Assembly (NCBI GenBank): GCA_007693945.1
Contig: RECP01000076.1
Span: 36,687-100,686, forward strand
DNA length: 64,000 bases
Direction: 5' to 3'
From: Spirochaetaceae bacterium
Lineage (GTDB): Bacteria; Spirochaetota; Spirochaetia; DSM-27196; PWMO01
Of the stretch, positions 59,428 to 64,000 are shown in pieces. The first letter of the stretch is position 1, and each line of letters starts with the position of its first letter. The translations under genes were made by a program, and so were the position numbers. The notes beneath the pieces are model-generated. The model was given only the letters and a program-made list of their open reading frames with translations. It ran no database searches and was not told the origin of the DNA.

Positions 59428-59640
59428 CTATGGCCAGTCGGCACCGCGTTCGATCTCGTGCGCCAGGCGCAGGGTGATTGCCGAGTTGGCCACATTCGAC
59501 GTGGTGCGTGCCCCGGCTCTGACGGCATCGAAGAACTCACGGTACTGATCGATGTACCCGCCGGCCTCAAGCGGGTCGGAGCTTTGCTCGCTGAATGTTT
59601 CGATGGTGGGCGAGTTGCGGCTACTGCCCGGCGGGCCGGC
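59428..59640 (-). pseudogene. C-terminal remnant of a Gfo/Idh/MocA family oxidoreductase
   Basis: Minus-strand open frame without start, ends ...GYIDQYREFFDAVRAGARTTSNVANSAITLRLAHEIERGADWP*, typical of the end of Gfo/Idh/MocA proteins; in-frame stops immediately upstream. Confidence 0.65.
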
Positions 59641-59642
59641 TC

Positions 59643-60629
59643 TTATTCATCAGTTTTGAGCGGCCGTTCCAGTGGTCCGGCGAGCAGCCAATCCAGGTCG
59701 AACCGGCAGGCGCGGATCATGTAGCGATCCTCGGTGTAGCTCAGTAGAACGGTGCCGTCGCGGCGTGCAACAAGCGAAGGATAAGAATACTCTCCGTCAC
59801 CGCGGGCTACGCTACGGCAATGGGTCCACGTCTCCCCGTCATCGGGCGACAACGCCACCTGAAGCTCTCTGCGACTGTGTCGGGAGTTGTTCAACGCCAG
59901 CAGCAATTCGCCGCCCTGCAGCCTGATCAGGTCCAGTGCGCTGTCCGGGTTGGCAAGTGTCGTCGGTCGGCAGATCGTCCAGCTGAAACCGGCGTTGTGA
60001 GACACGCTCTTCCAGATCGTGCCCTGATTCGTGCGGCACAGCATCATAAGCCTCCCGTCGGACAACGGAACAATGACCGGCTGGATCGCCTTGCCACGTG
60101 CCATTGTCTCAGCCACCAGCGCCGCGTCGGCCGGCCTGCTGGTGTCGTCGATGATCATGACGTAGGGGCAGTACGTCGTCTCGTGGTAGAGCGGGAAGAC
60201 CAGCCGTCCCTGGGCGCTGATCGGCCTGGTCTTGGCCATGAAACCGCGACGCGGTTGAAACAGCGACGGGTTGTTCCAGCTGGCGCCTCCGTCGGTCGAC
60301 TGGGTTTCGAAGAGCAGGCTCTCGGTCCAGGATTCGCCCAGCAGAACCGAGAACACAAGCCGTAACGGTCCGTCCGGGTCCTGCCACACCACCGGGTTAC
60401 CCAGCGGAACGCCGTGCAGGTCGACAATGGTCCGTGCCGCCTGCCACTCGGCGCCGGCGTCGCTCGGCAGGCGCGCCATTCTGAGTACCGTGTCCGACGA
60501 GGTCTCATACGCGCCCTCGTACCAGATACAGACCGCGTCTCCGGTGGCCGCCTCGGCGACCGTGGAGCAGTGGACAATCGCCGGTTGATCACGGATTTCC
60601 CGAACGGTGGAGCAGTCGAAGCTGTTCAT
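59643..60629 (-). CDS. Sialidase/BNR-repeat family protein without an obvious signal peptide
   Basis: STDGGASWNNP, SHNAGFSWT, SPDDGETWTHC Asp-box repeats. Confidence 0.85.
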   Translation of the reverse strand: MNSFDCSTVREIRDQPAIVHCSTVAEAATGDAVCIWYEGAYETSSDTVLRMARLPSDAGAEWQAARTIVDLHGVPLGNPVVWQDPDGPLRLVFSVLLGESWTESLLFETQSTDGGASWNNPSLFQPRRGFMAKTRPISAQGRLVFPLYHETTYCPYVMIIDDTSRPADAALVAETMARGKAIQPVIVPLSDGRLMMLCRTNQGTIWKSVSHNAGFSWTICRPTTLANPDSALDLIRLQGGELLLALNNSRHSRRELQVALSPDDGETWTHCRSVARGDGEYSYPSLVARRDGTVLLSYTEDRYMIRACRFDLDWLLAGPLERPLKTDE

Positions 60630-60687
60630 CTGGGTCTTCCCGCTGCCGGCATTGTGCCTCGCCGGGCGCCCGGCCTGCCGCACACTA

Positions 60688-61530
60688 TCATTTTATGGCG
60701 CCCGAAATCGAGATACCGCGTATAATGCGCCGCCGCAACGACAGGAACACCAGCAGGGACGGGATCATTATCAGCAGCGACGAGGCGAAGAGGTTGCCGT
60801 ATTCGATGTTCTGCGCGCCCATGATCGTCTTCAATCCAATCGGAAGCGTCAGCATGCGCGATCGCTGCAGCGATATCAGCGACCAGAAGAACTCGTTCCA
60901 GGCAAAAATGAATACCCAGATAATCAGTGCCCCGATCGCCGGGATCGACATCGGAACAAATATGCGAAACAGCACGCCGAAGCTGCGGCAACCGTCCATG
61001 CGCGCCGCATCCTCCAGATCCTGCGGTATGTTGATGAAGAACTGCCGCAGCAGAAACATGCCGACCGGCATCGCCGCTATCGGCAGGAAGATGCCGGCAT
61101 GCGTATTGAGCAGGCCCAGCGCGTTGGCCACGAAATAGAGCGGAATCGCGTTGATTTCCCACGGTATGAACATCGAAGCCAGAAAGAGCAGGAAGACCGT
61201 ATCGCGACCCCTCCAGCGCAGGCGCGCAAAGGCAAATGCCGCCAGCAGTGAGACAACGGTCGTGACGACCAGCGCTCCGGCGGTAACGGTCAGCGAGTTC
61301 TGGAACCAGCGCAGGAACGGCCAGCGCTGTAGAACGGTGACGATGTTCTCCAGTGTCGGACGGACCGGAAGAATCCGCGCGGCGCTGCGCAGAATCTCGG
61401 CGTTGGGTGTGAAGGTCTTGCCTATCAGCCAGACCACCGGGAAGAACCACAACACACCGGTTGCGGTGAACAGCGCGGTTCGCGCAAGCACGCGAGGGTC
61501 AAACCGTTGTCCGCGCGGCAGCGAGCTCAC
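60688..61530 (-). CDS. Carbohydrate ABC transporter permease (MalG-like)
   Basis: DLEDAARMDGCRSFGVLFRIFVPMSIPAIGALIIWVFIFAWNEFFW (EAA loop). Confidence 0.94.
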   Translation of the reverse strand: MSSLPRGQRFDPRVLARTALFTATGVLWFFPVVWLIGKTFTPNAEILRSAARILPVRPTLENIVTVLQRWPFLRWFQNSLTVTAGALVVTTVVSLLAAFAFARLRWRGRDTVFLLFLASMFIPWEINAIPLYFVANALGLLNTHAGIFLPIAAMPVGMFLLRQFFINIPQDLEDAARMDGCRSFGVLFRIFVPMSIPAIGALIIWVFIFAWNEFFWSLISLQRSRMLTLPIGLKTIMGAQNIEYGNLFASSLLIMIPSLLVFLSLRRRIIRGISISGAIK

Positions 61531-62408
61531 TGGAGATCTCCCGTCAGCCTGAGAATCCTGACCAGGCCCATGCTCACCGCAAAGATCATCAAAAAGAGCA
61601 CAAACCCGACCGCCGCCGCCCGGCCGAAATCGAGAAAGTCAAACCCCAACCGGTACATGTGCAGCGCCAACACTTCTGATGACGTTCCGGGTCCGCCGCC
61701 GGTCATCAGGATCACCTGTCCAAAGGTACGCATGCCGCCGACGGTGGTGATCACCAGGGCGAACAACAGCGACGGCCGCAACAGCGGCAACGTGATGGCG
61801 AAGAAGGTTCGAATTGGGCCCGAGCCGTCAAGTCGGGCAACCTCGTACAGCTCGTGGGGGATCGACGCCAGCGCGGCCCGGAAGATGATCATGCGGTATC
61901 CGGCAAGCCACCAGATCGTGGCAACCGCGATCATCGGCAATGCCCAGAAGCTGCTGCTGAGCAGCGGCGGTGCGGATACTCCCAGCCTGATGAACAACGG
62001 CCGGATGATTCCCACGTCCGGATCGTGCAGCAAAGCCCAGATGATGCTGATGATCGATACGTTCAACAGGTACGGAAAAAACAGGATCGACTCGAACGCA
62101 CTGCGTCCGTGGAAACGGCCGAACTGGAGGATCAGCGCCGCTGCCAGTCCGACCAGCACAATGCCCGGAATCACGAACAGAACAAAGCGCCACGTGACCA
62201 GGAAGGAGTTCAGAAACCGCGAACTACTCATCAGGCCGATGTAGTTTCGTACCCCTATGAACTCGTTGCCGCGCAACGGATCCCAGCGGTGAAGACTGAT
62301 TATGAAGCCGAACAGTAAAGGGCCAAACAGGAAGAGCAGCCACAGTACGGCGTAGGGGAGAATGAACACGAGCCATTCGTGCCTGTGCGACAACCGACGC
62401 AATTGCAT
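61527..62408 (-). CDS. Sugar ABC transporter permease (MalF-like)
   Basis: PHELYEVARLDGSGPIRTFFAITLPLLRPSLLFALVITTVGGMRTFGQVILMTGGGPG. Confidence 0.94.
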   Translation of the reverse strand: MQLRRLSHRHEWLVFILPYAVLWLLFLFGPLLFGFIISLHRWDPLRGNEFIGVRNYIGLMSSSRFLNSFLVTWRFVLFVIPGIVLVGLAAALILQFGRFHGRSAFESILFFPYLLNVSIISIIWALLHDPDVGIIRPLFIRLGVSAPPLLSSSFWALPMIAVATIWWLAGYRMIIFRAALASIPHELYEVARLDGSGPIRTFFAITLPLLRPSLLFALVITTVGGMRTFGQVILMTGGGPGTSSEVLALHMYRLGFDFLDFGRAAAVGFVLFLMIFAVSMGLVRILRLTGDLQ

Positions 62409-62488
62409 ATGGTATCCGTTGGGACTGCGCCGGGAAGCGCATCAAGTCTTCCCGGCGCGCACTGTCGGGAGAATCGGTTCCGGGCGGT

Positions 62489-63763
62489 CTACCGCAGAAC
62501 GTCGTTCACGGCGCGTTCGCCGCGCGCCAGAGCGTCCGCCACGGAGATGTCTCCGTTGTACGCTTCTTCGATGTACGGTTCAATAGCTGCGTTGATCTCG
62601 TTGATCTTGGGATGTACCGGAAGTGGTCGATAGACGCCGCCAAACGCCATGTCCGTAAACAGGCCGAGGCTCTTCTGCCAGGTTTCCGAGTTGCGCAGCT
62701 CCGAGCTTTCAAGCGCAGTTCGGCGCAGAGGAACGTGGCCGCCGTAGATTCCCCACGTATGCGAGTTCTCGCTCATCCACTTGATGGCCTGAGCCGCCGC
62801 GTCCACGTAGCGCTCGGCGTCGCGGCCGGATTGCCGCGGGATAACCAGGAAGTGATTGGATCCCCACGTGTACTGGTGGTCGAAGAACTTCGGCATTCCC
62901 ATGAAGCCCCAGTCGAGGTCTCCCCGCGCCAGGTTGAGATAGTGCCATGTACCGTTGACCATCATGCCGAGCTCTCCGGCGTCGAACTGCGCGGCGCCGT
63001 TTGTTCCGGGCTCGTTCCACCCGCGGGTTCGCGTGGTAACCAGGAACTCCAGTGCGTCGCGGCCGGTCTGGTTGTTGAACGCGGCACGCTCATTCTCGAT
63101 CAGGCGGCCTCCCTTCTGCCACAGGTAGACGTACCACATGCGTCGATACCAGCGTGCCTGACCGTAGGCGCCGGGGTGATAGGCGTAGTACCCGGCATCA
63201 CGGATTGCGTCCGCGGCGCGCTGAAACTCGGCCAGCGTCTGCGGCGGATTGTCCGGGTCGAGCCCCGCGTCGCGGAATATCTGCTTGTTGTAGTAGATCC
63301 CGAGCATGGTGTTGTCAAGCGGAATGCCGTACTGGTTACCGTCGATACTGGCGATGTCCCAGACTTCCTCTACGTAGTCCGATCGGTTGAAGCCGTAGCG
63401 CTCGAGCAGGTTGCCGGCCGGTGAGTCGTTCAGCGGCGTCAGCGCAGGGTAGATGTCGAGCATCCGGAAGTTGAGGCTGATGCCGATCTGCGGCGCCTCA
63501 CCAGCCACCACGGCGTTGTTCAACTGTGCGAAGTACTCGGTCCAGCCGCCCTGCATCAGGTCGATCTGGATGTCCTGGTGCGACGCGTTGAACTGCTCCA
63601 CGATCATCTCCATCGCCTGTGCGTCACCGCCGTGGAACAGCGTGTTCATCCACAGCTCTACGGGCTCGTCGGGTCGCGCGGCTTCGCGGGCGCCGGCCGC
63701 CAGAACCGGCGTGGCGAACGAAACCAGCATAGCAACAACGAGCATGAGAGTCAGTTTTCTCAT
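62489..63763 (-). CDS. Extracellular sugar-binding protein of ABC transporter
   Basis: Signal peptide MRKLTLMLVVAMLVSFATPVLAAG; family 1 SBP features; upstream of two permeases. Confidence 0.93.
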   Translation of the reverse strand: MRKLTLMLVVAMLVSFATPVLAAGAREAARPDEPVELWMNTLFHGGDAQAMEMIVEQFNASHQDIQIDLMQGGWTEYFAQLNNAVVAGEAPQIGISLNFRMLDIYPALTPLNDSPAGNLLERYGFNRSDYVEEVWDIASIDGNQYGIPLDNTMLGIYYNKQIFRDAGLDPDNPPQTLAEFQRAADAIRDAGYYAYHPGAYGQARWYRRMWYVYLWQKGGRLIENERAAFNNQTGRDALEFLVTTRTRGWNEPGTNGAAQFDAGELGMMVNGTWHYLNLARGDLDWGFMGMPKFFDHQYTWGSNHFLVIPRQSGRDAERYVDAAAQAIKWMSENSHTWGIYGGHVPLRRTALESSELRNSETWQKSLGLFTDMAFGGVYRPLPVHPKINEINAAIEPYIEEAYNGDISVADALARGERAVNDVLR

Positions 63764-63807
63764 ATATACCTCCTCCTCTTGACCGTCCGCACCCTTATAC
63801 GCGCAAC

Positions 63808-63842
63808 GTTCGCATATAAGAACGCAGTTCGGATTTAAGAAC
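63808..63842. promoter_or_regulatory. Two tandem 16-bp dyads GTTCGCATATAAGAAC and GTTCGGATTTAAGAAC, 3 bp apart
   Basis: 63808-63823 and 63827-63842 read directly; between promoter and start of the SBP gene. Confidence 0.65.
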
Positions 63843-63855
63843 CGGCTGATGCATA

Positions 63856-63884
63856 ACCATACACCTGCTTGGTCCAGTTGTCAA
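63856..63884 (-). promoter_or_regulatory. Sigma70-like promoter TTGACA-N17-TATGGT for the sugar ABC operon
   Basis: Minus-strand -35 at 63879-63884, -10 at 63856-63861, read directly. Confidence 0.65.
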
Positions 63885-63909
63885 TTCGCCGCGGGCGGTT
63901 GCAGCAATC

Positions 63910-63929
63910 CGCATTTTGACCGCACGGAG
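63910..63929. repeat. Intergenic repeat copy C (partial)
   Basis: CGCATTTTGACCGCACGGAG, 18/20 to copy B. Confidence 0.4.
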
Positions 63930-64000
63930 CCGCACGCGCCGACGTTGTCCTTACCCCCAGGCGAGCGGCAGCCGTCGCCATATGGTGCACGGAGTCGGTT

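Overview
The window is a 64 kb stretch of a high-GC bacterial chromosome. Gene content (FapA/DUF342 plus an FlhG-like ATPase, a DUF4954 beta-helix protein, spirochaete-type lipoproteins and TPR membrane proteins) suggests a free-living Spirochaetota; this lineage call is an inference. Most of the window is ordinary housekeeping and metabolism: pntAA-pntAB-pntB, lnt and lgt, ctpA, rsmE, murA, aspartokinase-thrC, hisA-hisE, leuB, tkt, xylB, radA, rpmB, a rhamnose-type cassette and a sugar ABC transporter operon with a sialidase. I saw no rRNA, tRNA, CRISPR array or intact mobile element. The best leads for new biology are: (1) an AT-rich intergenic region at 29.42-29.65 kb with two pairs of DnaA-box-like 9-mers, each pair spaced 11 bp, far from any dnaA; (2) a STAS-zinc-ribbon / PspA / dead-receiver winged-helix operon behind a near-consensus promoter; (3) a small Cys/His-rich ribbon-helix-helix regulator with a perfect dyad in its own promoter, next to a one-Cys L28; (4) an intergenic repeat seen at three loci; (5) tandem 16-bp dyads just downstream of the ABC-operon promoter; (6) a C-terminal remnant of a Gfo/Idh/MocA oxidoreductase after the sialidase; (7) a HisE fused to a degenerate HisI-like domain; (8) a CCA-adding-enzyme-like HD protein without a recognisable nucleotidyltransferase motif; (9) an NtrC-like activator with no DNA-binding domain; and (10) a FapA-like protein with three N-terminal repeats.
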